Shown here piece by piece: positions 36,620 through 48,270 of a stretch of DNA of 64,000 nt. Origin of the DNA: Utricularia gibba (lineage: Eukaryota > Streptophyta > Magnoliopsida > Lamiales > Lentibulariaceae); contig NEEC01000013.1 in the NCBI GenBank assembly GCA_002189035.1, positions 186,001 to 250,000 on the forward strand. Direction: 5' to 3'. Made by a program: the position numbers and the translations under genes. The notes beneath the pieces were generated by a model, which had not been told where the DNA came from, made no database searches, and saw nothing but the letters and a program-made list of their open reading frames with translations. How positions within the stretch are numbered: the stretch's first letter is position 1; the number at the start of each line of letters is the position of its first letter.

Positions 36620-37663
36620 CTGACTTTGGAAAATGAAAAAAAAAATGTGAAGATTATTTTGAAGAGGGGAGAAGGAAAAGAACACGACCAAACCCCAGGA
36701 GGGGGAAGGAGAACATGAAAGAATGATGATGAAGTCGATTTCTCCAGAAGGAAGATCAAAGACTTGAAAAACAACATCAAAGACCCAATTCAGCGCTACT
36801 GTTGCAGGTAGTGAACAGTAGTAGATCGTGAACAAAACACTCAACTTTATCTTTAGTATGTTGGATATTTCGTTACTTTGACTATTGTTTTACAATGTCT
36901 TTGCTATTTTATTTAATTTATCTTAATGATATCATGCTTCATCTTTCATATATGAGTAGCTAAAACCTAAGAGATGCCTTAAGGTAAAGCATGGTGGTGT
37001 GGATCTAGGGTTAATAATGAAATTTATGTTTGTTTCTTAGTTCTTGTTTCTATTATTCCACGGGTAGACCTAATGAGGAGAACAAGTAACTTCGTAACTA
37101 AGATGTTTGATTTAGAGGTAAACCAACAAATGAAGGCGGGAGCAGTAGGTATTAGCCTAGGGTAGAACCAATAGAAATGCGTAGACCTAGTTCTATATAC
37201 TTTGCATGCGGGTAGACCTAATTGCAATGTTGGTGATGATATTTGGGATTAACTTAGCCGAAAATATGATAAATGACCTGGGTAGACTTAGGTTGTTTGA
37301 AGTTGTGAGTATAGGAACATGGTAAATTAAATTAGGCATTTTAGCACCACACCATTTGCAGAGCTTTAAGGCATCTTCGCATTAGTCTGTGTTAAAACTA
37401 GTATCTGCTATCTTCAGCGTTGAAACTTGATCTTGTTTACTGAACTTGTTTACCATTGTTAGTGTGAGCTTAGACTAAGACCACTATTATTCAGAATTAT
37501 GTATGTGCTGAACTACATGGCAAGCACAAGTTCTTCGTGATCGACCCCGAAATCCACAATAAAATTTTTCTAAATTTGTATTTTGTGTAGACTAGGGCTT
37601 ATAAATTTTTTTGATAATGAAACTTCTATTTTTGCAACGACAATAGGAAATTTTTGTTTATCA
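36620..37663 (+). mobile_element. LTR (copy D) of the A-E family, 5' end unclear
   Basis: From about 36,650 it aligns with copies A and E: CAGCGCTACTGTT, GATGCCTTAAGGTAAAGCATG, CGGGTAGACCTAATGAGGAG, GCATGCGGGTAGACCTAATT, GATCGACCCCGAAATCCAC. It ends TTTTTGTTTATCA at 37,663. No TGATAA start is found on the left, so the 5' part is truncated or replaced. It lies between the primer site of the Athila element and its gag, in opposite orientation to that element, so it is a separate insertion in the leader. Confidence 0.75.
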
Positions 37664-37764
37664 AAAAAATAGCAAAACGGAAACAAAAGAAAAACAAGAA
37701 GAAAGAAAGAAAAAGAAAAGAAAAGGAAAAACTATACGCAACACTAAACAAAAAAATAAACAAC

Positions 37765-37782
37765 TCTCTAGCAACGTCGCCA
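37765..37782 (-). promoter_or_regulatory. Primer-binding site of the Athila-type element
   Basis: On the minus strand TGGCGACGTTGCTAGAGA follows AATTTT. Athila and Tat elements typically have TGGCGCCGTTGCCGGGGA here, complementary to the 3' end of tRNA-Asp. The match has three differences. Its position and strand fit the minus-strand gag to its left. Confidence 0.75.
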
Positions 37783-37791
37783 AAAATTTAT

Positions 37792-38940
37792 TGCATGTCG
37801 TTTCCTCAACAAATTTTAATTTATAAAAACGTAAAAAACAAAGGAGTGTACGTAGTATAAGTGTCGATCTCATGGAGTTAAGTTTTGCGAAATGTGTTGT
37901 GTAGAAAACTTTTACAAATTGTCACGGGTTTGTAAAAGAGGGTTTTTGAAATATAGATATTAAAGTTACAATGCAAGTGATGGACCTTGACTAAGGGTTG
38001 CAGTTCCTAGAAAACGAACTCTGTTTTCTCTTTTTGTCTATCCTTGCCTTGGCTCTCATTGATTCCTTCTGAATAGCTGATTATAGGAGCAAGGAATAGC
38101 CTACTCCCCCTCACACTCTGATTGACAAGGAGGCACAGAAACAGCCTCATGTGATTCCCCCTTGGACTATTGAGAAAACAAGAGTATTGTTGTCGATTGC
38201 CTTCAAAATCGAATTATGCGCGTGTGCCCTGCTATTGCCAATAACTAGTGACAGGTACGAGGTCATTACCTGTCCACTGTTGCGGTACCTTGGCCACAAA
38301 CAATTCGCTACTTTTCTTGAACGGATAGGGTTGGAGTTGGTGCTCTTCACCTTACTTTTCATCAAAATCTGCGAGGAGTGGTCTGCTACTCATGAACCAT
38401 GACTAGGAGTCGTTATAGAAAGATTGCAACAAAACGCATGAAGGTATGTAAAATCCGGAATGAATTCAGTGAAGAACCGAGTTTAATGCTCAAGACTTGG
38501 AAGGAAACTTCATCTACTTCCAGAAACCAAAAAGTTTTAGTTACAAAAGGGCATGAAAACAGAAAACAAAATAGAAAGCTAAGGTTCATCTACCTTAGAG
38601 TAGAGGAAGAACCAAAAGTTCTTGGTGCGAAAAGTAAAATGTCAAAAGTCGAAAAGTTCCAAAATAAGTGTTCCAAGTTGGTTTTTTCTCACTCCCCACA
38701 TGCATTAACTACTTCTGGTCCCCTTCTCTTCATTCTTTCTATCTTGCATGCATCACCAGCTTTCCCACACATGCAAATAAGCGCCTAATCATTACTGTAG
38801 ACTCTGACATGTCGTAAGTCAGAGGCCTTGACTAGTATCATTCTTTCGCCCACAATTGTTTCAAGTCATGTACAAAGCACGAAAAGTCAGAGTCTGGTCT
38901 CTTGCAAGCATCTTGCAACATTCCACACTGCCTCCTGACA
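37792..38940 (-). repeat. Probable 5' LTR of the Athila-type element
   Basis: Read on the minus strand this block could start TGTCAGGAGGCAG and end GACATGCA, just before the primer site. Its 3' part includes GAGATCGACACTTATACTAC, a phrase typical of U5 regions of plant gypsy LTRs. The outer boundary at 38,940 is chosen from the TG start only; no second LTR or target duplication is available to confirm it. Confidence 0.5.
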
Positions 38941-39086
38941 TATTTCAATCAGAGTGCACGAAAAAGATAAAGAAAATAAGATTTTTCTAAAGAAATAGAA
39001 TATTTATCAATATAAATACTAAATTGAATGACTTACCACTAGATTAATACATAATAATACATAATAAACAACTAGAAAATGACAAT

Positions 39087-39292
39087 TAACAGAATACATA
39101 CGTTGTCACTATCATAGCTACAATGACTCTGCATAATTTTGTCAGAATATTGAATATGGATGATGCACATTTTGAGAACAATATGACTGAATTTGATGAA
39201 CAGAATCCCATCAATGATTTTGATGATACTGCAGACTCCCAGATGGATGTTTTCTATGATCTAATCCGATTGAAAATGGAGGCTGCTTTTTG
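39087..39292 (+). pseudogene. PIF/Harbinger transposase C-terminal fragment
   Basis: The plus strand reads VVTIIATMTLHNFVRI then an acidic stretch (DEQNPINDFDDTADSQM) and DLIRLKMEAAF before a stop at about 39,290. The A-x-x-x-L-H-N-F-I/V-R motif is the usual C-terminal signature of Harbinger/HARBI1-type DDE nucleases. Nothing of the catalytic core is recognisable upstream, where Athila LTR sequence lies, so only the last exon survives. Confidence 0.7.
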
Positions 39293-40068
39293 AATTCATT
39301 CAAGAATTATGATGTATTGCTTCATCATTAAAGAAATGTTTCCTCAACCACAATAGAAGTGCTGATATCACAATGGTTCCCGTAAAATGGGAGAAAGATG
39401 ACGTGAAGCCTAAACGTGTTGATGGGCATGCAGGTGATGACCGCTAGGGCTCTCATGGATGAACAGCAACATTCTTGGTGATTGGAAACTAAACACCCTA
39501 TAACTTTGTCTTTGTATTTATCATCAAACACTATCGATGTGAAAGGGAGACAACGGGAGGATATTCTCCATTTCCAGTTTCCATAATCCATTTTCAATTG
39601 GTGTAGATGTATAACCAACCTTTTATTCCATCCGATAGCTCAGGTTTCTAGCGAGACTATTACCAATTGTCTTCCTTTCAATTTTTTGATTTTTTTCATC
39701 GATAATTTTATCAAATCCTTTTCTAAACAATTCAAAATCTAATTATAACAATAATAAAATGTGGTGTTTTGAAACTTTTTTTATAAATAAAATTTGAATA
39801 TTACTTTCGATATTTGATAAAAAAATGAAATAAATTTTATGACTAAATATTGAAAATATTATAACACTGAATATCTTTATTTACAAAATCTGATTATATA
39901 AAAAACATATTAATAATATATGTTATTCATAATATTATATATGTTACTAAATTCATTTTTTGTTTACATTAACATTAAACATATTTTTAATTTTGAGAAA
40001 AAGATAAAAATTAATTCATTAAAATATATTTAAATGGAAATTTAAAAATTATGAATAAATTTAATTTT
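39293..40068. other. AT-rich spacer before the inverted MULE copy
   Basis: No feature supported. A minus-strand open frame at 39,328-39,618 has no recognisable motif. Confidence 0.4.
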
Positions 40069-41595
40069 GGGGAAAAATACATTTTAATGCTAACGTTTCA
40101 AATATTGCTTATAATTAGATACACACGTTTTTTAAAATAGTTTTGTGGTATAAATGTTTTAGTTTTTATTCAAATTCAATACAAACGTTTCAAAATATAT
40201 TATTTTGGTATAAACTTTAAATATTATATTATTTTTAAAATATCCACGTTTTTTTAAAAAAAAATTTAAATACATACGTTGTTTAAAAAAGTTAAAAAAA
40301 CAATACAAACGTTTTTTTATACATTCTTTTTGATACATACGTTTATTGTAAACTATGATTTTAAACAAAATATATTAAAAATAATTAATATATTATAATA
40401 TATATTAAAAATTAATAAAAAACTAAAATTTATGTGTCTTTCAAATTGTCATATTTTCTAACTCATTAATTTTCGATTCAAATAAATTTTTTAATTAAAC
40501 CTTTATGTAGAATAAAATATGTATTTAGCGTAACTCTTAATTTAATTTACTTCATTATGTGAATTTGATCATTATATTATATTCATATTTATAAGTTTTT
40601 CAAAATTTACAACAATATCCGAAAACTTTTTCTAATAATTAAAAAATATCTAAATAATATATTAATATTATAAGTAATATAATTGTAAATATCTATTCCA
40701 ACATTTAATAATTTGAGTCCATCATAATAAATTTAGTGCATTTTCAGTTGATTAATCATTTTTTTATAAAATGATACATGACATTAATTAAATATTCCTA
40801 TTGATTTGGATAGAATGAAAACTAAATATTAGATAATTAAACATTTTTTGGAATCATTGAAATGTTTAAATATCATCTTATCCATCAAAGTAAACTAAAC
40901 GATAAGCATGCCAATCAAAAGAAACAACGATATAGCTATTGAACTAACCAGTTCATCCCCTCATGCTATACGTATTTGATTTCAGGGGAATCGCCGACGT
41001 CGACCCATCATCACATTTGGCAATGCACATGTTGGAACCAACTGTAATACATCATAACTCGTATACCAACTTCTTGTAAGCTACAAAATGACCAAAGTTA
41101 GTAATATTCCACCTATTATATTTAACAACTTTGAATGGTTAGAGGCTTACAAATGATGGATACTTAGAAGGAAAGAAAACTGATGATGCATTCTGCATGA
41201 GGAGCCTCACCGAATATAAAGCATATAACTCACATTCAATTGATTCAGTTTGTAGTAGAACCTATAAAAAGAATAACTTTAAAAATCAATTTGCTATAAG
41301 TGTTTGTACTATGTTATTTATTGAGGTTGTATTATGTGTACCTCAGGAAAGCAAATAGGTATAGAATCCAACTTATTAATATCGAAAGAAGGTGCCGCAT
41401 ACCCTAGCATGTATTTCAGACACCTATACAAGTAAAGTAGTGACTTAGTCATAGCTAATTTATTCATTAATGTAGTATAATAATTTCTAGTACCTATACA
41501 AATCTTATTCCACTGGACATAATGCATCTCCCGCACCCAAAAAATCTAACACAAGGATCATTCTATTGCAAGTATCTCCAAAGTTACAGCATATG
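40069..41595 (-). mobile_element. Truncated MULE copy (M3), inverted relative to 47.8-49.26 kb
   Basis: It begins GGGGAAAAATACATTTTAAT, equal to the terminal repeat at the right end of the inner MULE. It continues as its reverse complement for about 1.5 kb. Both contain the same broken coding segment: MHYVQWNKICIGTRNYYTT here (41,318-41,536, minus) and MHYVQRKKICIGTRNYYTT at 47,880. Homology ends near 41,595, inside the ULP1-like domain just after the HWV-equivalent region, where outer-MULE repeats begin. The two arms could pair if transcribed together. Confidence 0.85.
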
Positions 41596-41599
41596 TGAT

Positions 41600-41980
41600 C
41601 CAAAATATTTAAAAAATGATATATTTGACGTGTAAAAAATTTGTTGCATGACATATTTGACCCATAAAAAATTTAGTTTTGATACTTTTGATCCATAAAA
41701 TATTATAATGGGGCATATTTGACCCAACGAAAAGTTATAAAAGTTTACAACAGAGTCCGTTTAACTCAATAAGTTTACTGTTGGTCCTATGCTTAGTGTT
41801 CAGTTGGTATATTCAACCCAATAATTTGGCATATTTGGCCCTTACAGTTCAATAAATTGACATTGTTGACCCTTAAGGTTCGTTAAATCCGCATATTTAA
41901 CCCATAAAGTGTGACAAAGTAACATAATTAATCCAATAAGTTTATCGAATTGGAATAAATAACCTATAAAGTTTTTCAAA
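41600..41980. repeat. Left terminal repeat array of the outer MULE
   Basis: Variants of CATATTTGACCCATAAAA occur about nine times at irregular 25-60-bp spacing, such as GACATATTTGACCCATAAAA, GGGGCATATTTGACCCAACG and GGCATATTTGGCCC. The same words occur in reverse complement at 54,780-55,150. Confidence 0.65.
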
Positions 41981-42307
41981 ATTTTAAACAAATTGAATAC
42001 TTTTTGAAATAAATATTGATCAATAAGTGCTCTATAAACATGGGCACAACAGTCAATCTAAATATCCATCGTGTCAACCCACTATGATTCGAACCCGTGA
42101 TGTCATTGCAAAGTGAACTTAAGATTATTATCAGCATTTTTATAAATTAAATTTATTTTAAACATGCGATAACATGACAGATGCAAGAATTACAAAAAAA
42201 ATATTTTTATAAACATATGATATATGTTTATTAAAATATAAATAATGTAAATATGCTATTTATTAAAACATATAATAAATATGAAAGTTTTTTAGTTTTT
42301 AATTTTC

Positions 42308-42650
42308 TTAGCATTCGATCCTTAGTTATACTTTGGATGGAGTGTGTATTTTTATTTTAATCATTTTAATTAGCATTCGATCCTTGATTATGATTCGAAT
42401 CTAGTGCATATTTTTTATTTTAATATTTTTATTAGCATTTAACCCTTAGGTATGATTTGGATCGAGCGTGTATTTATTATTGTAATATTTTTGTTAGCGT
42501 TCAATCCTTAGATATGATTCGGATCGAGCGTGTATTTATTATTATAATATTTTTATTAGCATTCAATCCTTAAATATGATTTGGATCGAGCATGTATTTA
42601 TTATTGTAATATTTTTATTAATATTCGATCCTTAGATATGATTCGGAGAC
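42308..42650 (+). repeat. Tandem repeat, 62-bp unit, about 5.5 copies
   Basis: Units start ATTAGCATTCGATCCTTAG and contain ATGATT-GGATCGAGCGTGTA. Starts at 42,431, 42,493, 42,555 and 42,617 are exactly 62 bp apart; the first two units are more diverged. The last unit breaks off at GATTCGGAGACAAGG where a GC-richer block begins. Confidence 0.9.
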
Positions 42651-43450
42651 AAGGTACCGATGATATCTCTCATCCTTACTTGACTTATGTTCACATGGGA
42701 TGGAAGCTCTGGGTCAAGGGATGGCCAAGGCAAGCAAGGGAAACCATGGAGGACAAAAGGCCACTCAAGGGGCCTTCGGGCAAACAGGGGCTGAAAAGCC
42801 AACCAAGGGAGAACCTTAGGGTTCAATCAAGGGGCATTGACCATAGAGGATCAAGGGAGGCTCTTAGGACTGCACAGAGTGCTACACGGATCACAGATTT
42901 CTCTTCTTACTTGTCATTGTGCATAGGATTATGTATTGTACCGTTCTAAACCCTTACTGGTCGTGTAGGTACCCATGGGAACAAGTCAGTAGACGGGCTA
43001 GGAGAGGCGGATGGCGAGGGTGGAGCGGCCGAGCATTGAAGTCATGGGCAAACAAGGGGTGGATTAGAGCGCAACATCGAACTCTCTTTACTTTCCTGTT
43101 TTCCTGCTCCTCTTCTTTCTTACTTGGACTAATACTTGCTAGTAATGAATAAAGGTCGGTTTTTGGTGCTACAACCTCTATGCCCAGGACCTCGCGCACA
43201 ACATGGCAAACAAGAAAGCGCACGCGGGCAAGGTGGTACCAGGCGCGTGCGTGCAGGACTTACGGCACGGGAAGCCCGCACGAGTGAAGTGTGCTGCTCA
43301 GTCTCGCTACCAGCTCGCACGCGGTAACGGCCACTTGACTAGGGTGTCTTGGCAGATCGTTACATGTGGCTGGTGCATGAGCATACGTGCATGGTTTCCC
43401 GTGTGGCCTTGTCGTGCTGCTGGGTGTGCATACGGGCATGGTTTACGCAT
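42651..43450. other. GC-richer unassigned block between two satellite-like arrays
   Basis: This 800-bp block is clearly richer in G and C than its flanks. The left half ends with a pyrimidine-rich stretch followed by TAATGAATAAAGGTCGG, reminiscent of an LTR with a polyadenylation signal. The right half (43,190-43,450) is rich in CACGCG/GCACG words. Open frames on both strands resemble no protein family. A transposon insertion is likely but no ends or duplication were found. Confidence 0.4.
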
Positions 43451-43452
43451 AA

Positions 43453-43766
43453 ATAATGCACTCGATCCTCATGTTTTCTAAGGATTGAGTGCATCATTTT
43501 ATAATAAAAAATGCACTCTATCTTTAGAAATGTTAAGGTTCGAGTGCATTATTTTTATCAAAAATAAATAATGCACTTGGTCCTTATGTTTTCTAAGAAT
43601 CGAGTGCATCATTTTATATTAAAAATGCATTATATCTTTAGAAGTGATAAGGATCGAGTGCATTATTTTTATTAAAAATAAAAAATGCACTCGGTCCTTA
43701 TGTTTTCTAAAGATCAAGTGCATCATTTTATAATAAAAAATGCACTCCATCTTTAGAAACCACAAC
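43453..43766. repeat. Tandem repeat of about 115 bp built from palindromic halves
   Basis: AATGCACTCGATCCT...AGGATTGAGTGCAT forms an inverted repeat. The half with TTTAGAAATG then GGTTCGAGTGCATTATT follows as a second one. Unit starts at 43,455, 43,570 and 43,683, giving 2.7 copies. Each half unit can fold into a hairpin. Confidence 0.85.
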
Positions 43767-44059
43767 CCATGCCTGTATGCGATCCTCCACATGCGTAACC
43801 CACGCTCGTATGCCACCCTCTATGCCTGTGTGTTGCCCTTCTATATACTTGTGTTTATTTTTTTATTAGATATAACTAGAATGATTGTAATAAGTATTCA
43901 AATAAAGTAATCTTCAAAAAATACAGAAATCATAAGCATATTATGATTGCTCGTATGATGTTTGTTTAAAAATTTTAAAGAAACAAATATAATGCATAAA
44001 TAGTGTCAAAGACAAATAAAGAAGTCTACAATCTCATACCAACAAACAAGTTCAATGTC
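43767..44059. other. Spacer between the tandem repeat and the ULP1 coding end
   Basis: AT-rich. Probably the 3' untranslated region of the MULE gene. Confidence 0.4.
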
Positions 44060-45785
44060 TACATTTTTTTGGAAGGTTTGCTTACCCAACCGCTCCTAGA
44101 TCGACGAGGAATCTCCATCAATTCTGCAAATTCACGAATATCTTCTTCAACAAACCAATCCTGTACCATCTATAGAAACATAATAGTACTTAGTACCTAC
44201 TAATAAAATAAACAATAAATTTTGAAAATTACTTACAAACAAAGGGTGTGTTTCAATAGTGTAAAGGTTGGGTGCTTGTTGGAGGAAAAGATACACATAG
44301 TATAATACATAAATCCCGCACTCAGTTGCACCCTTTTGTTTAGGGACCTATATGTTGATCAACGTTAAAATAAGGAAATAAATAATATTAACAACTTCAT
44401 ACTAACCTCTGGCCAAAAAATAGGCAACTGAAACTCCTTCACACAATCATCATCCCAACCATTCACTTTAAAACTAGAGTCCACTAATCTATAGATCATG
44501 CATAACAAAAATATTAATAGAGATTAAGAATAAAACACAATATAGCACAAGGTATTCAAACACACTACTTACTTTCGAAGGCTACTTGTTATATGAGTCG
44601 ACATGCTATGCATCGAATCCAAGACAAGGATACACCGTTGGTATTTCTCTCTAAGATTGCACAATATGGCAAGGGTGTAGTGACCACTACAAGATATAGA
44701 GACAATTCAAAGTAACACATATTCTAATGGCAAATGAGGAATATATATATATAAAAGCTTACTTCATGTTAATTGGCAAGAAGATGTAACGAGTGTTGCA
44801 TGGATTGTGCCTAACACACCACTTTTCAATCATTTCTAAGTCAAACTTTTTCTCCACGGCATGTTGCATCCATAGGTTGTGGATGAATGCAACATTCATT
44901 AGACAACCCGGTGGCTGCAATGCCACAATTTTCCTACAAATAAAAACAATGATCATGAACAAAATTCCAAAAAAATAGAATGTGTATTATATTGGATTCA
45001 TATCTATTGACTTACTCAATGATGTCATCTAGTGCATCATCCATCAACTCGCCATACAACCGTAGATGGGGAGCCTTACACCTTTGTTTATTTCTCGGAA
45101 CCGGTTGAAACTCAGAAGCATCCGAGTTGCTACTGACTTCCACCCGCATATTCACGCAACCATTGAAGATGACTCATTTGTTGTTCATTTGACCATGTGG
45201 CATGTTGTACACCACACTTGTTGGGACCGTCTTCATAGATATTTCTTGATGCGGTTTAGTATTTCCTTTCTTCACTTCCACAGGGCTTTGGTGAGAAGTC
45301 TCACCAACTTCCTTATTGCCCATCGAACTACAATAATCAGCAATATCCATGTTGGCCGTACATGGTTCCAGTGGTATGAGTGTTTCATCCTCCTCCATTT
45401 GTTGAGCCCTATCCTCATTTAAGTCACCCTTTTTGCAATATTTTTTTCTTGTGGCCTTTTTTGTCACATGTAGAACATGATATCAGCCTACAAGTTACAT
45501 TCAATCGACTATAAATCCAAAATCAATCCATACAAAAAAGAGTGTGATGGACAAAACCTGGAGGATCTGCGCTTTTGTGAATTAGATGGACGGCCAGGTT
45601 TCCTACGCTTCTACTCAGGTGAAAGTAGCGGTAAGTCGGCCATACAAGGCCATTCTTCAGCTCCTGGAAGCTTGAACAAGTCACCATCATACATTTTTTG
45701 ATAGGCCATATGTGTATATCTATAGTCTGTGTATTTGACCAAAGTATCACCCTCCAAAATACAGCCGCATGTTTGTAAGGTATAC
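44060..45785 (-). pseudogene. MULE transposase C-terminal part with CCHC knuckle and ULP1 protease domain (M1, downstream half)
   Basis: The exon starting at 45,785 completes the SWIM finger (GIPYKHAA, the His half), follows an acceptor TTTAG, and continues to LPLLSP and KRRKPGRPSNSQKRRS, a normal MULE tail. A CCHC knuckle CSTCDKKGHKKKYC is at 45,435-45,477. Then comes a ULP1/C48 peptidase domain in several exons: LYGELMDDALDDIIE (45,010-45,060), YIFLPINM, GHYTLAIL with catalytic His (about 44,680), ILVLDSMH with Asp, and KGATECGIYVLYYV with the oxyanion Gln just before and catalytic Cys (about 44,320). It ends near VEEDIREFAELMEIPRRSR. ULP1 enzymes cleave SUMO; their role in MULEs is unknown. 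Stops at 45,611 and 45,174 and a shift near 45,765 break it. Confidence 0.82.
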
Positions 45786-45832
45786 CTAAACAAACAATAA
45801 ATAAAAATACAAAACACATAATAGAATACAAA

Positions 45833-46140
45833 ATATTCATATTAAAAAATACAACAAATATAATATGAATTCTTCTAATAAAACTACCAATATAATACAA
45901 AATATTCATACTAAAAAATACAACAAATATAATATGAATTCTTCTAATTAAAGTACCAAATATACTAAAAAATACTAAACATATGCCATCAATTCTTATA
46001 ATAAGCCTAATGAAATATCCATACTAAAAAATACTACACATCTAACATCAATTCTTATAATAAACCTAACAATAAAATACAAAATATTCATAATCAAAAA
46101 TACTACACATGTAACATCAATTCTTATAATAAAACAAGAG
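45833..46140. repeat. Tandem repeat of about 69 bp in the MULE intron
   Basis: Units start ATATTCATACTAAAAAATAC and include TCAATTCTTATAATAA-CCTA. Starts at 45,833, 45,902, 46,015 and 46,084 give 69-bp spacing, with one shortened unit. The array lies in the intron that separates the two halves of the SWIM finger, next to the inner MULE. Confidence 0.8.
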
Positions 46141-46159
46141 AAATAAAATAAAATAGGGC

Positions 46160-46450
46160 TACGTTTTGTTTCAATACAAACGTTTGAAAAAAAACATATA
46201 ATTCTATATTAACGTTTGTATAATGTGATTTTTGATACATACGTTGTCTAATTTTATAGATTTTACATACAAACGTTTTCAAAATTTTTTATTTTGAAAC
46301 TAATGTTTTGAAAAACAATATATCTTCAATACCAATGTTTTTTTGAAATTTTTTTTGATACATATGTTTGTAATTTATCTTTTAAATAAAAACACACCTT
46401 TTAACACCTATATTATGAGAACAAACGTTTACTAATGGGCTTTTATTTCA
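46160..46450. repeat. AACGTTT-type subterminal array, left side of the inner MULE
   Basis: ATACAAACGTTTGAA, TTAACGTTTGTA, GATACATACGTTG, TACAAACGTTTTC and similar words recur about every 30-40 bp. Matching arrays are at 48,980-49,264 and, inverted, at 40,069-40,360. Confidence 0.75.
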
Positions 46451-46810
46451 ATACATATATTTAGCTGGCCCATTCCCAAATTGAGAAATGTAATATAATT
46501 AGAGATCAGTTATTGCTAGCCACCATGATGAAATCCTCTGATTTTTGTTAGCCATCCCGATCCATCACAAGCCACTCTGATTGTTGACCCGTCGTCCTTT
46601 TGACCCATCACGATCGTCCTTATTTAGTAGCTCATCGCTCTCTTGACTCTAAGTCGGTGTTCTCAAATTCTGGGTTTTATTGATGGTCATTTTAGATTCA
46701 TCTTCTTATATCATTCTTCTTTGAATCGTAAGTTTATTAGACAGATGTAGAAACGTATCGATTTAATTTGTTATAGCTTTTCAATTGTTTTGGTGCCACA
46801 GGTTCTAACC

Positions 46811-48270
46811 ATGAGTGATTCGGATACTACGGAATCATACATTTATTCGGAGGAGGAGTTTCAATATGAATCTAGTGGGTTGCAACCTTCGTGCTCGTTC
46901 GATATTGAACCGATGTTTAAAATTGAGTGGAAGGAAGAATGCATACTTCAAGCACATGAGGCTGCCACTCAATACATTGAGTTATATGATCATGAGGATA
47001 AAGAAATGATATATTATAACTCGAAAAAAGCATGGAAATGATTAAATCTTAGGTAAATCTTATACTATTTTTTATATTAATAATAGTTAGGGGTTAATTT
47101 CTAATTATTTCTTTGAGTATCAATAATTTTTTCCATCTAATTTCTAGATGTGATTGGTATATGTTATGTTTATAATTATTATAAATTTTACTTATAATGC
47201 GTATGAGTTGGTTCCTATGTGTATTTATCTGGGGTTTCTATTTATTATTCATAAAAGTCTTTTTATTATGATGTAGGGAAGGAATATTATTTGGTAGCAA
47301 AATAGTAGCATGGGATGCCATCGTTGCTTATTGTATTCAGGAATGAATTCAGTGGAAATTTAAGAGAAATAACAACAGATACATCTGTGTTGTGTGTGAA
47401 GGGGGTCGGGACGAAAGTTATAGTTGGGGTGTAACCATCTCAGGTCCCCGTCTAGATCGAGATTGGCAAGTATCTAAGTATCATAGTGAGCACTATAGTT
47501 CATGTGACAGGGAGTTGACTGTAGTTCTTAGTGATTATGATTTTATAGAAGTGTTACGTTATATTAGAAGTGAGATTCCAGAAGAGCGACTGGACATTTT
47601 TAATTTCATTGACCCTCTATATTTCAATGAGTAGATTGGTAATGAGGAGAGAGTTCGTAGAATATTTCCCCATTGACCAGCCTTCCTTACTTGCCCATAC
47701 ATGGTTTGGCCTATTGTTTATCGGTAAGCTACACTTTGCTTTATATTTGAATATTATAGATAATATGTTTAACCTGTTATGTTCTACAACTAGAGATCAT
47801 TGGGTGGTGATGGTATGCTGTAACTTTGGAGATGCTCGCAATAGAATGATCTTGTCTTAGGTTCTTTGGGTGCAGGAGATGCATTATGTCCAGCGGAAGA
47901 AGATTTGTATAGGTACTAGAAATTATTATACTACATTAATGAATAAATTAGCTATGACTAAATCACTACTTTACTTGTGTAGGTGTCTGAAATACATGCT
48001 AGGGTATGCGGCACCTTCTTTCGATGTTAATGAGTTGGATTCTGTGCCTATTCGCTTTCCTTAGGTACACACAATGCAACCTCAATGAATAGCATAGTAC
48101 AAACACATATAGCAAATTGATTTTTAAAGTTATTCTTTTTATAGGTTCCACTACAAACTGGACCAACTGAATGTGGGTTATATGCTTTATATTCGGTGAG
48201 GCTCCTCATGCAAAATGCACCACCAGTTTTCTTTCCTTCTGAGTATCCATCATTTGGAAGCCTCTAACCA
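46811..48270 (+). pseudogene. Inner-MULE gene: acidic N-terminus and zinc-finger-like segment joined to a ULP1-like domain, transposase core absent
   Basis: The ATG at 46,811 opens an acidic segment (SDSDTTESYIYSEEEFQYES) like the N-terminus of the outer MULE protein. Around 47,370-47,520 YICVVCEGG, WGVTISGP, WQVSKYHSEHYSSC matches the C-x-W...W-x-V-x-x-Y...H-x-C pattern of the MULE N-terminal finger. The DDE core, SWIM finger and knuckle that should follow are missing. Instead a ULP1-like segment appears: RDHWVVMVCC with the candidate His (about 47,800), then QTGPTECGLYALYSVRLLMQ with Gln and Cys (48,150-48,210). The Asp between them is not obvious. Internal stops make it a pseudogene as given; introns are possible. 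Confidence 0.7.

Noticed and set aside
36620-37663. Copy D as the 5' LTR of the Athila gag to its left
   Set aside because: The Athila primer-binding site lies on the far side of copy D, and the family orientation is opposite, so D is an insertion in the leader.
37654-37873. Lys-rich plus-strand and Phe/Leu-rich minus-strand open frames
   Set aside because: They result from a purine-rich stretch at the Athila leader and from the LTR end, without conserved motifs.
43136-43481. Plus- and minus-strand open frames in the GC-rich block
   Set aside because: High GC lowers stop frequency there; none shows a domain or exon structure.
46790-47041. Acidic open frame as an independent host gene
   Set aside because: It lies between the terminal repeats of the inner MULE and matches the acidic N-terminal type of the outer MULE protein.
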